Source: Paenibacillus glycanilyticus NBRC 16618 (GTDB taxonomy: Bacteria; Bacillota; Bacilli; Paenibacillales; Paenibacillaceae). From it: a DNA stretch of 64,000 bases. How positions within the stretch are numbered: the stretch's first letter is position 1; every line of letters begins with the position of its first letter. The notes under the pieces are model-generated. The model ran no database searches. It was not told where the DNA came from and was given only the letters and a program-made list of their open reading frames with translations. This document shows positions 51,073 through 61,037 of this stretch, piece after piece. The stretch covers positions 1 through 64,000 of the forward strand of contig NZ_BILY01000037.1 in assembly GCF_004000805.1 (NCBI RefSeq), written 5' to 3'. The position numbers and the translations under genes were made by a program.

Positions 51073-51735
51073 CTATTGAATCTCAACAACGGTTACATAA
51101 GATACTTCTTGAATTAGTGGAAGCATTTTTTCGATTTCGAAGTTTGTCGGCAGCTTTACGGTAATGTCCAGTGCAAGCTCAGAAGAGTCTTCAAGCTTTT
51201 CCGTATGGTAATGTAAAATCGAGATATTTCTCTCTTTGAGAAACTCTAAAATATAGTTCAGAGCATCCGGCTCGTTGCGTAAACGGAGCGATAATTGCTC
51301 CGTCCTTGGCGCTGCCAGCCAATTAATCTTGCTATGCAGCAGCTTTTGCGCGGCAAGAATAAGAAGCGTTGTGCCGATTCCCACAATGTAAAGGTTTGCG
51401 CCAATCGCCATGCCTATGCCCGCAGTTAACCATATACCTGCAGCCGTAGTCAACCCTTTAATCGTTTGACGTTGCATAAAGATCATTCCCGCTCCCAGAA
51501 AGCCCACGCCGCTGACCACTTGAGCCGCAATACGCGACGGATCCAGCGCAATATCGCCTTTTCCAATCATGTCTTGAAAACCGTATTTAGAGATTAACAT
51601 CATCAGCGCCGCTCCGGCTGCTACTACGAAATGCGTTCGGATGCCTGCCTCCTTCATCCTGCTCTTTCGTTCATATCCGATAAGTGCCCCACACGCGCCC
51701 GCCAAAACAATTCGCAATAAAAATCCGTATTCCAT
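51073..51735 (-). CDS. MgtC/SapB family membrane protein
   Basis: 220 residues: four N-terminal membrane helices with the MgtC signature G-A-L-I-G-Y-E-R and V-S-G-V-G-F-L-G-A-G, then a soluble ACT-like domain of about 75 residues. MgtC proteins affect magnesium and membrane energetics, for instance by acting on F-ATPase. AAGGAGG precedes the ATG. No M-box riboswitch is visible in the short region upstream. Confidence 0.88.
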   Translation of the reverse strand: MEYGFLLRIVLAGACGALIGYERKSRMKEAGIRTHFVVAAGAALMMLISKYGFQDMIGKGDIALDPSRIAAQVVSGVGFLGAGMIFMQRQTIKGLTTAAGIWLTAGIGMAIGANLYIVGIGTTLLILAAQKLLHSKINWLAAPRTEQLSLRLRNEPDALNYILEFLKERNISILHYHTEKLEDSSELALDITVKLPTNFEIEKMLPLIQEVSYVTVVEIQ

Positions 51736-51860
51736 GATGTTTCCTCCTTTTCTAGCAGCATTACTGTTATTGAAACGATTTCACCCACCTTTAAGAAAAG
51801 TTCCTTGCAGGCCGCTATTTCCCTTCTTCTGGCAACACCTTTAGTACCTGCAACTATAAC

Positions 51861-51897
51861 AAAAAGCGACCGTGCGTGTCAGCACAGTCGCTTTTTT
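51861..51897. terminator. Terminator after the giant SLH protein gene
   Basis: AAAAAGCGACCGTGC-GTGTCA-GCACAGTCGCTTTTTT, with a single bulge or mismatch; it acts on the minus strand 10 nt after the stop and could act on the plus strand too. Confidence 0.85.
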
Positions 51898-51907
51898 GCT
51901 CATTGAA

Positions 51908-54900
51908 TTATCCGTTCAACAATCCTGCCGCTACCAGCAAACGCTTCAGAAGCGTTGCCGCTTCGGCGCGGGTTACGCTGCCTGCCGGTGCAAAGGAACC
52001 GTCCGGCATGCCTTTTAATAAACCTGCACCAGTCGCTTTGCCTACGGCATCGGAAGCCCAATTGGAGATTTTACCTGCATCCTTGTAATTCAAGTCTGCT
52101 GCAACAAGCTTGCTGCTTGTCGCCAGCTCCATGGCCTTGACGGCCATCATGGCCATTTCTTCGCGGGATACCTTATTATTCGGACGGAAGGTTCCGTCCG
52201 AATAGCCATTAATGATGCCTGCACCCGATGCGAGCTTCACCGTCTCCTCATACCAGCTGCCAGCCGGAACATCCTTGAAGGCACGTGCCTCGCCAATCTG
52301 GCGAATGCCTAACGCGCGAACCAGCATTGCGGCGAACTCGGCGCGGGTTACCGCGCGTTCCGGTTCAAACCTGCCTGCGGATACGCCATTCAGAATGCCT
52401 TTGCCGGCTAGTAGAGCAATGTCCGCTTTAGCCCAGTGACCGTCCGTATCCGTAAAGGTACGTTCAAGCTTTGCTGCGGTATAAACACTGTTGCCCATGC
52501 TTTTAATGGTCACAACGGTCTTGCCGTCCTTCACCGTGATAAGGGCAGGTACCGAACTAAACATACCCGTTGCCGGATCGTAGACCAATACGGTTAATTG
52601 GCCTGCTTCTTGCACGCCTTCTACCGTAATGGCTCTTTCCACGTAAACGCCGCCAAAGCTAGCAATAACAACCGTTTGCGCGCCGGTTTGAACCGTGATG
52701 CTGAAGTCGAGCGCAGAGCCAACCGTCGTTACGCCTTGATCTGCCGCATCCTTATTCAGCTGGGCTGTCAGATCTGCCGCAGGCGATTGGATCGAGAACG
52801 TCCATATCGCGTTAGCCGTATCTGTAATCCCGTTAGCCTTTAGGATCTGGGCTAGCTGCTTCAGCGGGAACGTGAAGCTTCCCTGCTGGTTCTTCACAAC
52901 CAAGACCGTATCCGGCTTGGAGCCAGCCAGCTCCAGCAATGTTTTTACCGTAAAAGCCGCTTTGCCAGCTGCCGCTGAAGCACTAATATCGAACGTTACG
53001 ATGGAATGTCCGTCGTTTACTCTGTTTTTCAAGGCAAGGTCATTGTCTTCCGGCTTCGACACTGCCGTAATGACATCCGTTCCGTTACTGTCTGCATGGC
53101 CAGTGTTACCCGGATTTGTACCTGTGCCGCTGTCTTCCACGCCTGTCACTTGAAGCGTAAATACTCGCTTGGCGCCGTTATAAGTGACGGAGATTTGGGC
53201 ATACCCTGGACGTCCCGCCACTAATTGCCCGTTTTCCAGGTAAGCAATGTTGCTATTATCCGTTGTTATAACCGCTTCTCCCGTCACGTCTTCCCCGCTG
53301 CGGTTATAGACGTGAACCGCTTCCGAGGCTCTTTTCTCCATCTCGAATGGTCCGATGCGGTCATTTCCTACCGTGAACCGGAAAGGTTTCATTAAGCTTG
53401 CGAAGCCCTCGTTCTGCTCCTCAAACGCAAAGCCCGGATTCGAATCGTTCAAAACGGAGATTCGTTCGCCGCGAACGATGATGTTATCCGCGTTAACGGA
53501 GCCTTTTACGTTAGGAGTAACCTCTACCCCGTTTGTACCTGTACCATCGATAACCGTATTTTCGATGGAGACGCCGCTCACGTTAAAATCGCCATGAACA
53601 AGGAGTCCGGCATACGTGCTGTCGAGCGCCGTGTTATTCCGGATATATACGGTACCTTTCAGATCCTTCTCGCTTGCAAATACCCAGATCGCGCCAAGAT
53701 TCACGCCGTAGCCGGTATCGAAGCTGCCCGTGCGAATCAGCGTATTGCGCTCAACCACCGTTGTACCGCTGAACGGCACAGGATTGAATCGTGTCGATAC
53801 GGCCACGCCCGCACCGTTAGTAATGGTGTCTTTCGCGATATTGTCGGTCAGCTTGTTGTCTTTGCCGCCGAAAATAACCATATTATCCGCCAGCCAAGGA
53901 AGAGATACGGTGTTAAAGCGAGCCGTATTATTTACGCTGGCTACGCCTTCCGCCGACCACATCGCAATGCCGTCGTCACCCGGATAACGGATGTCGCTTT
54001 GCTCCAGCATGCTATTGCTCGTTCCAACACAGAAGTTAATGCCGTCCGCCATCAGATTGCGCATTCGGAGACCAACCATATGCAAGCTGTCCGTGTAGCC
54101 GGTGCCTCCTTTCAGACGCGTCAGCCAGAGACCCGTCTTGGCATGCTCAATCCATACGTTCTGGATAACGGAGCCTGGGCCGAATTCGCCTTCGAAGCCA
54201 TGCGTGCTTGCTTCGTCATCACGCACATTCAAGTCGCCGTCAACGAGCAGATCATACACCTCGGTATGTCCGCCATCGCCGATAAATCTAGCTCCTAGAA
54301 GCGTGGTATACCACATGCCCGCACCGCGGATCGTCACGTCGCTGACATGCAGCAGGCTGCTGCGAAGCTCAAAGGTACCCGCCGGGAACCAGACGCCTTT
54401 GCCTGCGGCTTTGGCTGCTGCCATAGCGTCGTTAAAGGCTGCCGTATCATCCGCGCCGTCATCAGCGGTGGCGCCGTAATCCGCAACGGACAGGAAGCCG
54501 TCCGGCATCGTCAAAGGATCCGCAACCTGCTCCATGTCGGCCAAATCGATTACGTAGTAATCCGCCGTGCTGTCCGCGTCTTTTTCCAACCGGATCGTTG
54601 CTCCCGCAGGCACGTCGCCGATCAGCGCATGAATCTCGTCGAAGAAGCGATGAGCGCTGCCCTGCTTCGGATCATTGGACCACGGATAGCTGCCGTATTC
54701 CCAAGCATATTTCGAAGTCAGGTTCAGCTTTTGCTTAAATTCGCCGTTTACGTAAAGACCTAGCGTTTCCTGCAGGCCGCTTCCGTCTGCGCTGTCCGGA
54801 ATCGCATAACGCAAGACAATCGAGTTGGCCGGCTGGGCTAGAGTAAACTCTACATAATCGCCGTTCTCGTTAAGCGAAACCGCCTGTCTGCCCGATGCTT

Positions 54901-57900
54901 CGGAGGCTATGTCGCGGTATACTCGGGATGGTCCAATCAGCGCGGCATTGGTAGCCGCATGCTCAGCTTCGTAAGTGACGTAAGGAACGGTCGCTCCGCG
55001 ATAAGCCAGATTCACCGCTTGATTAATGGAAAGCGAATCAATGGAATAGCCGCCGCTGCCTGATGCTCCCTGTACCGTAACCGTATTTACGCCTGCGCGA
55101 AGATCAAGCGACAACTCGGCGTTCTTCCAGCTCGAACCCGCAGGGAGGTTTACGTCAGCAGACGGAATACCGTTAACCGTTACTTTCAGGGTACCGGATT
55201 GACTTCCCAGGTAACGGATGGAAGCCTCGTAAGCACCTGCTTCTTCCGCGTTAACAACAAAGCGGATCAGGTCGTCTTTATTTCTCAAGCCCGCTAGATA
55301 ACCCGTGCCCGTATAGCCTTCCGATAAAGCTGCCGCGGAGATGCTTTGACTGTGGAAGGCGTTCTCCGCTTCGTAAACAACCTTGTCATGCACCGGAGTA
55401 AAGCTCCACACGGCAGGAGAAGCCGCTTCGCCGTACTGCAGCCCGCTGCCTTCTACAAGCAAGGCTCCGTTCTTATCTGCCGCATTAATCAGGCCAAAAT
55501 GCCCCAGGCGTTCTTCCAAAACCCACTGCTCGGCATCCGTTACGGCCGCACTGTCCTTGAGAGAAAGGTCCAGCGACAGCAGCTTGCCCGTTGCACGGTT
55601 CTTAATCAATTTGCGGCCGTTGTAGTCCTGCAGCAGCCATTCCGCGCTTGTATTACCAGCACCGGAGCTTGCCGTTACAACCGCCGTGCCGTTTGATTCC
55701 GCGAGATTTTTGCCGCCGGCCGTTATGGTGATGTAACGGGTATCGTTAAAAATCGGAGTGCCGGTTACTTCGTTCCGTTCATCGCCCATGACCGGCGTTG
55801 TATAGTCAACGGGCGCGTTGTCAAAGCTCCATTGCAGCGTCCCGTAGGATGCCGGGAACAAGCCGCGTTCCGCGTAGCCCGCACTATTTTGCACATTGAT
55901 GTATTCATCTTCAAAGCTGCCGTATAAGCTGCGGATCAAATAGGTCGTGCCTTGCGGCTCGATGGACCAATCCGCTTTTGCCGCAGCTGCTTCCAATGCT
56001 CCGCTCGTGATGTACCGGTAATTATCGTCTACCGAGACGTAATGACCGGTTACGCGATTGCGGATGCGGTACGATCCGTTATCTTCTTCAAGCAGCCAAT
56101 GCGAATAGCCGTTATCTGCCTCCACATTGCCGTACAATACGACACCGCCGTGATTCTCGTAAAGGAATTGGCCGGTTGCCGCATTTTTGATCCGGACGGG
56201 AACGGCTGGCAAAGGCGCTTCCGGCACTTCAACCGCTTCCGCCGCGAACTGCCCTTCATCATTGCCGGCAACAAGCTTGCTTACTTTCGCATATCCCGCA
56301 TCGTCTCCGCTCGCCTCATAGACGAAGTGGCCGGCCCAAGCGCTTTTTATATTCACGTAGCCTTCATTAACGCTCTCCTGCAGATACCACTTGGCGCTGC
56401 CCCATTGCGGGTAGATGCTTTCCGCTACCAGCTTAAAGTCCGGCGCGTCCTGCTCGACCGAACCGCCGACGCCCTCCATCGAAACGTAATGGCCGGTTGC
56501 GAGGTTTTTGAGCCTTACCGATCCAACCCCGTCGCCCGCATCTTCCGGGAACCAGATCGACGAGGTATCGGATTCAGGAACGTCGGCAAATTTCAATTTG
56601 CCTAGATCCGCCCCTGCTTCCGTCACTTCGTACAGATAACCGCCGGTCAACTTGCTCTTGATCCGAAGATTGCTTGGCGCGGCTTCCGGCACATTGATAA
56701 AGCGCCAGCGCGGGCTGCCCCAGTTCGGATTAATAATGCCGTACTCGGCATATTTAGTCAGGTTCTGCAAGTTGATGTATTTTTGTGAGCCCTCTGCGTC
56801 GTTTGCGTCCAGAACGCTATGAATAAGCCTGGAGCCTCCGCCTTTATCCTCGATGACCCAAACGGCGCTTCTCCAGTCATCCTCCACGTCGGATACTTTG
56901 ATATGACCGTCCGTTACATTTTGCAGATTGATATAATGGTTGGTTGCACGGTTCTTGATCCGCTTACGGCCCTGGAACCTCTCAATGACCCATTGATCGC
57001 GCTGATCGTCCTCGCGGATATTGCCGTATTTCAAATTGCCCTGGGAATCCTCGTACAAATACATGGATTGCCATTCATTCATCATTCGCACAAACTGCGG
57101 AGACCCGTCCGTTGCCGTCGATGGATCGGCTAGCAGCCATTGCGCCGGATTCGTATCCGGATCCACCGTGCCTGCCTGGGCAGATCCCGTTGCATCCGCA
57201 TTATGCAGATAGACATTAGCCCCGCTTGCGCTTTGAATCGTCTTATAATCGTCGTAGATTTTGGAGGAGGCAAGCGTCCACTCATAAGAAGCCTCGATAG
57301 CTTCCGGCTTATCCGCTGTCAGAGGATCCGTCGGCTGAGCCGACCCGCCTCGGATATAATGGCCGGTTGCCACGTTGCGGATAAGCGTCTTGCCGTCAAA
57401 GTCCTCCATGATCCATTGATAGAGGTAACTGCCGGCATTCGAGCTGTCCAATGCTCCGTATTGCACAACGCCGTTGTTCTCGTACAAATAAGAAGCTCCC
57501 GCAGGATCGTCGGAATAGCTTGCTATCCGGACGGGCTGAACATCCGCCGCCATATCGATCCGCCATTGCGCGCTTCCCCATGCCGGCTGAGCCCAGTCAT
57601 TGGCACGGACATTGGTATCATCCGGGAACTGGGTATTCAGCACGTAATTTAACGGAGTTTCTCCTTGTGCCGCAAATACGTTAGTAAAAGTAACGAAGCC
57701 AGCGCTTGATGCTGCCGCCATCGTCCATTCGCTTTTCGTGCCGTCTTGCGCGATTGCTTTAAGCTGCATCCAGCCTTCATCGCCTTGCGTAATGTAATGC
57801 CCGGTCGCGCGGTTCCTCAAGCGGATGACCGAGCTTCCGTCCTCTTTAGCCTCAACCGTTTCCATATACCAATGGGTTACGGGATCGGTAATACCGCCGG

Positions 57901-58528
57901 CAGCGCCAAATTTGACAAAGCCGTCTTTATCCTCGTACAAATATTGCCCGGCCTTGAACTGGTTAACGATTCGTACCGGAACGCCTGCCGGATCAACCGG
58001 CTCCAGCGCCCATTGCGGGCTTTCGAACGTGATATTGATATCGCCGCTCACTTCCGCGAATCCTAGCTGGTCCTCCTGGTGAATAACCAGGTTCGCGGAC
58101 GGGTCGCCGGCATTCTTAATAATGACATAACCGGCCCGGCTGGAATCCGCAAGGATCCATTGATCAGCAGTTGTGCTCGTTGCAATGCTCCGGCTGTAGA
58201 GAGGATCACGCCGCTGATTCGTATCCTCCATCGTGATGTAATGGCCGGTCGCGCGATTCTTGATCCGCTTCACCCCGCCGCTGTCTTCAATCAGCCAATG
58301 GGAGCTCTCGTTGTCCATCGCCGTAAAGCCATAACGGACAACGCCGTCCGAGCCCTCATACAAATAATTGCTTTTCCATTTGTTCTTGATCCGCACATAG
58401 CTGTCTGACCCGCTGCCAACCGCGGCAACCGCTTCGTTGCTGCCATTGTCCGCCGCATATACCGGAAACGCCGTCAATAGCAGCAGCAGCGCCATTAATG
58501 CGGACAGCATCGCCTTGCTTCGTGCCAT
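51908..58528 (-). CDS. SLH-anchored GH87-type alpha-1,3-glucanase/mycodextranase
   Basis: 2206 residues. Signal peptide 1-25. Residues about 43-1048 are seven units of about 140 residues, each with Y-L-Y-E and a form of K-N-R-A-T-G-H-Y-I; I cannot name the family. Two CBM35-like beta sandwiches follow (about 1049-1160 and 1183-1325, each opening Y-E-A-E). The beta-helix catalytic module (about 1346-1710) has Asp1495 (M-A-D-G-I-N-F) and Asp1518-Asp1519 (P-G-D-D-G-I-A). The 23-residue spacing matches the catalytic triad reported for GH87 alpha-1,3-glucanases. A Big2-like module and three SLH domains (2025-2206) end the protein, so it should sit on the cell surface and cut fungal or bacterial alpha-1,3/1,4-glucan. 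AAGGGGGAG precedes the ATG. A polysaccharide lyase with the same fold is the alternative. Confidence 0.75.
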   Translation of the reverse strand: MARSKAMLSALMALLLLLTAFPVYAADNGSNEAVAAVGSGSDSYVRIKNKWKSNYLYEGSDGVVRYGFTAMDNESSHWLIEDSGGVKRIKNRATGHYITMEDTNQRRDPLYSRSIATSTTADQWILADSSRAGYVIIKNAGDPSANLVIHQEDQLGFAEVSGDINITFESPQWALEPVDPAGVPVRIVNQFKAGQYLYEDKDGFVKFGAAGGITDPVTHWYMETVEAKEDGSSVIRLRNRATGHYITQGDEGWMQLKAIAQDGTKSEWTMAAASSAGFVTFTNVFAAQGETPLNYVLNTQFPDDTNVRANDWAQPAWGSAQWRIDMAADVQPVRIASYSDDPAGASYLYENNGVVQYGALDSSNAGSYLYQWIMEDFDGKTLIRNVATGHYIRGGSAQPTDPLTADKPEAIEASYEWTLASSKIYDDYKTIQSASGANVYLHNADATGSAQAGTVDPDTNPAQWLLADPSTATDGSPQFVRMMNEWQSMYLYEDSQGNLKYGNIREDDQRDQWVIERFQGRKRIKNRATNHYINLQNVTDGHIKVSDVEDDWRSAVWVIEDKGGGSRLIHSVLDANDAEGSQKYINLQNLTKYAEYGIINPNWGSPRWRFINVPEAAPSNLRIKSKLTGGYLYEVTEAGADLGKLKFADVPESDTSSIWFPEDAGDGVGSVRLKNLATGHYVSMEGVGGSVEQDAPDFKLVAESIYPQWGSAKWYLQESVNEGYVNIKSAWAGHFVYEASGDDAGYAKVSKLVAGNDEGQFAAEAVEVPEAPLPAVPVRIKNAATGQFLYENHGGVVLYGNVEADNGYSHWLLEEDNGSYRIRNRVTGHYVSVDDNYRYITSGALEAAAAKADWSIEPQGTTYLIRSLYGSFEDEYINVQNSAGYAERGLFPASYGTLQWSFDNAPVDYTTPVMGDERNEVTGTPIFNDTRYITITAGGKNLAESNGTAVVTASSGAGNTSAEWLLQDYNGRKLIKNRATGKLLSLDLSLKDSAAVTDAEQWVLEERLGHFGLINAADKNGALLVEGSGLQYGEAASPAVWSFTPVHDKVVYEAENAFHSQSISAAALSEGYTGTGYLAGLRNKDDLIRFVVNAEEAGAYEASIRYLGSQSGTLKVTVNGIPSADVNLPAGSSWKNAELSLDLRAGVNTVTVQGASGSGGYSIDSLSINQAVNLAYRGATVPYVTYEAEHAATNAALIGPSRVYRDIASEASGRQAVSLNENGDYVEFTLAQPANSIVLRYAIPDSADGSGLQETLGLYVNGEFKQKLNLTSKYAWEYGSYPWSNDPKQGSAHRFFDEIHALIGDVPAGATIRLEKDADSTADYYVIDLADMEQVADPLTMPDGFLSVADYGATADDGADDTAAFNDAMAAAKAAGKGVWFPAGTFELRSSLLHVSDVTIRGAGMWYTTLLGARFIGDGGHTEVYDLLVDGDLNVRDDEASTHGFEGEFGPGSVIQNVWIEHAKTGLWLTRLKGGTGYTDSLHMVGLRMRNLMADGINFCVGTSNSMLEQSDIRYPGDDGIAMWSAEGVASVNNTARFNTVSLPWLADNMVIFGGKDNKLTDNIAKDTITNGAGVAVSTRFNPVPFSGTTVVERNTLIRTGSFDTGYGVNLGAIWVFASEKDLKGTVYIRNNTALDSTYAGLLVHGDFNVSGVSIENTVIDGTGTNGVEVTPNVKGSVNADNIIVRGERISVLNDSNPGFAFEEQNEGFASLMKPFRFTVGNDRIGPFEMEKRASEAVHVYNRSGEDVTGEAVITTDNSNIAYLENGQLVAGRPGYAQISVTYNGAKRVFTLQVTGVEDSGTGTNPGNTGHADSNGTDVITAVSKPEDNDLALKNRVNDGHSIVTFDISASAAAGKAAFTVKTLLELAGSKPDTVLVVKNQQGSFTFPLKQLAQILKANGITDTANAIWTFSIQSPAADLTAQLNKDAADQGVTTVGSALDFSITVQTGAQTVVIASFGGVYVERAITVEGVQEAGQLTVLVYDPATGMFSSVPALITVKDGKTVVTIKSMGNSVYTAAKLERTFTDTDGHWAKADIALLAGKGILNGVSAGRFEPERAVTRAEFAAMLVRALGIRQIGEARAFKDVPAGSWYEETVKLASGAGIINGYSDGTFRPNNKVSREEMAMMAVKAMELATSSKLVAADLNYKDAGKISNWASDAVGKATGAGLLKGMPDGSFAPAGSVTRAEAATLLKRLLVAAGLLNG

Positions 58529-58659
58529 TCGTACTCCCCCTTAAGTCTCGTCAAGGATTAGTTGCATCTCCCATCTTAGAATGTAAGGGTTTACAGGACG
58601 AGGTGTATTATTGGGAATATTAGGTGTTATATTATGATGCTTGCCAGCCGATAGGCAGC

Positions 58660-60027
58660 TTATCTCCTCTTGCCGAACACGGCAAGGGTCAGAACGGAAC
58701 CCCCGAGTAGCAATATCGCAATCAGGATAAAAGAAACCTGCATGCCGGATTGAAACGACTCGCTGCTGTTTAGCACCGCTCCAACCAAGGCAACGCCAAG
58801 AACCGATCCCAGTTGGCGGCTTGCGTTAATCGCCCCGGAAACCGCGCCGGTCTGTCCCCTCGCTACGGAGGCCATCACCGCCGCCATCAGCGAAGGAATG
58901 ACAAGAGAAACTCCACAGCCTATTAACAGCAAGCCAATAAAAGTCCATGCATAGCTTGTGCCGGAATGGGTCCATGCCGGAATCAGCGTTCCTGCTGCTC
59001 CAAGGCCGAATCCTGCCGCCATAGGCTTCCGGGCTCCAATCCGGCTGACGATCCGCCCGGTCAGAATCGGATTAAAGGCCAGCGGCAGCATCATCGGGAG
59101 GAGGGACAGGCCGGCCGCATGAGCCGATAATCCTTTGCTCTGCTGGAAGTATAAAGGCCATGCAAACAGCACCCCGGACAATCCTACGTTAATGACCATT
59201 CCGGCTATCAGCCCCGTGGAAACGGTACTGTTCTTGAACAAGCTTAAAGGAAATAGCGGAGCCTGCCCTTTGGCTTCAATAACGACAAACAGGATGATAC
59301 ACAAGGCCGCCAAACCAACCGTTCCCAAAATGACGGGAGAGTCCCAGCCGTAGTCCTGTCCCTCCATTAAACTGAAGGATAACGCGGCTATGGCCGCCAA
59401 AGCGGTTATCTGTCCGCCTGCGTCAAAGCTTTTTTGCGCGGATCGAGGAGTCTCTTCTGCCTGCATGCAAGTCAGAAGCAGACTTATTGCGGCAATCGGT
59501 ACATTGAGCAGAAAAATGCTCCGCCAGCCAAAAGAATCCACGAGTATTCCTCCAACCACAGGCCCTGCCGCCATCGCCGCTCCCGTAACGGCCGTCCATA
59601 TTCCTAGAGCCTTGGCCCGTTCTCCAGGCACGGGGTAGCTATGGGACAATAAGGTTAACGAGGCCGGCAGCAGAGCCGCTCCTCCGATCCCAAGAACAGC
59701 CCGCAAAGCGATAAGCGCACTTGTAGTCGATACGATTGCCGATGCAGCCGAAGCGGCAAAGAACAGGATGAGACCGCCGATATAAACCCGTTTCGCCCCC
59801 AATCGGTCTGCGAATACTCCCATGGACAGCAAACACCCTGCAAATACGATCGTATAAGCATTCACGACCCATTGAAGATCAATGAGCCCTCCCCGGAGAT
59901 CCTCGTGGATGGCCGGAAGAGCAACGCTTACGACGGTCATATCCAGCAGCACCATAAAATAGCCAAGCGATAGTCCGAGCAGCAGAAGCCGGCTTCTGCC
60001 TGATACTTGTTGCAAAGCTTTCTCCAT
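58660..60027 (-). CDS. MFS multidrug exporter (EmrB/QacA, DHA2 type)
   Basis: 455 residues with about 14 hydrophobic segments. Motif A is G-V-F-A-D-R-L-G-A-K-R; motif C is G-P-V-V-G-G-I-L-V. It starts M-E-K-A-L with AGGGGA upstream at 60027; frames to 60054 or 60294 lack a site. It exports drugs using the proton gradient and lies divergent from an XRE-type regulator, which probably represses it. Confidence 0.88.
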   Translation of the reverse strand: MEKALQQVSGRSRLLLLGLSLGYFMVLLDMTVVSVALPAIHEDLRGGLIDLQWVVNAYTIVFAGCLLSMGVFADRLGAKRVYIGGLILFFAASAASAIVSTTSALIALRAVLGIGGAALLPASLTLLSHSYPVPGERAKALGIWTAVTGAAMAAGPVVGGILVDSFGWRSIFLLNVPIAAISLLLTCMQAEETPRSAQKSFDAGGQITALAAIAALSFSLMEGQDYGWDSPVILGTVGLAALCIILFVVIEAKGQAPLFPLSLFKNSTVSTGLIAGMVINVGLSGVLFAWPLYFQQSKGLSAHAAGLSLLPMMLPLAFNPILTGRIVSRIGARKPMAAGFGLGAAGTLIPAWTHSGTSYAWTFIGLLLIGCGVSLVIPSLMAAVMASVARGQTGAVSGAINASRQLGSVLGVALVGAVLNSSESFQSGMQVSFILIAILLLGGSVLTLAVFGKRR

Positions 60028-60108
60028 TATCTTTTCCCCTACCTTACTCTTCATGTCGAATTCCCATAGAGTGTATAATGAATTCGATAAGAGATTAAGA
60101 GGAGAGCT

Positions 60109-60135
60109 TATCCTAGGAGTTTTTCTCCTACGATA
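60109..60135. promoter_or_regulatory. Inverted repeat between exporter and regulator genes
   Basis: TATCCTAGGAG-TTTTT-CTCCTACGATA, 10 of 11 bases paired. It lies in the divergent promoter region, where an operator for the XRE regulator would be expected. Confidence 0.5.
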
Positions 60136-60185
60136 GGATTTGAATAAGCAGTTCATAACGGGAAAAAGGAAGAAGGTTCTGAAGC

Positions 60186-61037
60186 ATGGATGACTCGGTA
60201 AGATTAAATGAGCTTGCGCAGTTTCTGAAGACGCGGAGAGCCCGCCTGTCTCCGGAGCAAGCCGGATTGCCGGCCAGCGGGCGAAGGCGGACACCCGGGC
60301 TAAGACGCGGGGAAGTAGCTATGCTGTCAGGCGTAAGCGTGGACTGGTATACATGGCTGGAGCAAGCCCGGCCGATACAGGTGTCCGCTCAAGTACTGGA
60401 TTGCATCAGCCGCGCGCTCCAGCTGGATGCCGACGAACGGAAGCATTTGTTCCTGCTGGCGATTCAGCAGGTTCCGGCTGACCCGTCCTTGGACGAGAAC
60501 GGGATCGGCGGCAATTTGCAAAGCTTCCTGGATAAGCAAGGCACAAGTCCGGCCTTTATAACCGATCAACGACTGATTATCCGAGCATGGAATAAAGCCG
60601 CAAATCTCCTATACGGCCCCTTCGAATCCATGTCGGAACGGGAACGCAACACCATATGGCGTTCTTTCCATTTGCCCGGCGTCCGGGAGCTCCTGAAGGA
60701 GAATTGGGAGAAGCATGCGCGGCACAGGCTTGCCCAATTCCGTGCCGGTTACGCCAAATTCCCGGGCGACGCCTGGTGGCTGGAGATGATTGACGAGCTG
60801 CAGCGAACAAGCGACGAATTCCGGGAATGGTGGCCGCAGCATGATGTGCTGAACGGACCGGAAGGGAGAAAAATCAATTATCATCCGAAAGCCGGAACTC
60901 TCGAGTTTAACCAGATTTCCTTTATCGTATCGGACTCCCCCCACTTTACCGTCACCGTTAACCTCCCGGCTGATGAACAGACCGTCTCCAAGATGGAGCA
61001 GCTATTACTCGATTCCGATGCTAATGCCCCATCTTAA
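60186..61037 (+). CDS. XRE-family regulator with MmyB-like domain
   Basis: 283 residues. Residues 1-75 are a helix-turn-helix (R-R-T-P-G-L-R-R-G-E-V-A-M-L-S-G-V-S) of the MmyB-like type. Residues 105-275 are the PAS-like ligand domain with W-N-x-A-A-x-L-L-Y-G and R-E-W-W-P. Such regulators control adjacent transporters and oxidoreductases in response to lipophilic ligands. AAGGAAGAAGG precedes the ATG. It is divergent from the MFS exporter and overlaps the convergent anti-sigma gene by 17 nt. Confidence 0.88.
   Translation: MDDSVRLNELAQFLKTRRARLSPEQAGLPASGRRRTPGLRRGEVAMLSGVSVDWYTWLEQARPIQVSAQVLDCISRALQLDADERKHLFLLAIQQVPADPSLDENGIGGNLQSFLDKQGTSPAFITDQRLIIRAWNKAANLLYGPFESMSERERNTIWRSFHLPGVRELLKENWEKHARHRLAQFRAGYAKFPGDAWWLEMIDELQRTSDEFREWWPQHDVLNGPEGRKINYHPKAGTLEFNQISFIVSDSPHFTVTVNLPADEQTVSKMEQLLLDSDANAPS

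Noticed and set aside
51736..51860. M-box magnesium riboswitch before the MgtC-like gene
   Set aside because: The upstream region is only about 125 bp before the terminator and lacks the length and core sequences of the M-box.
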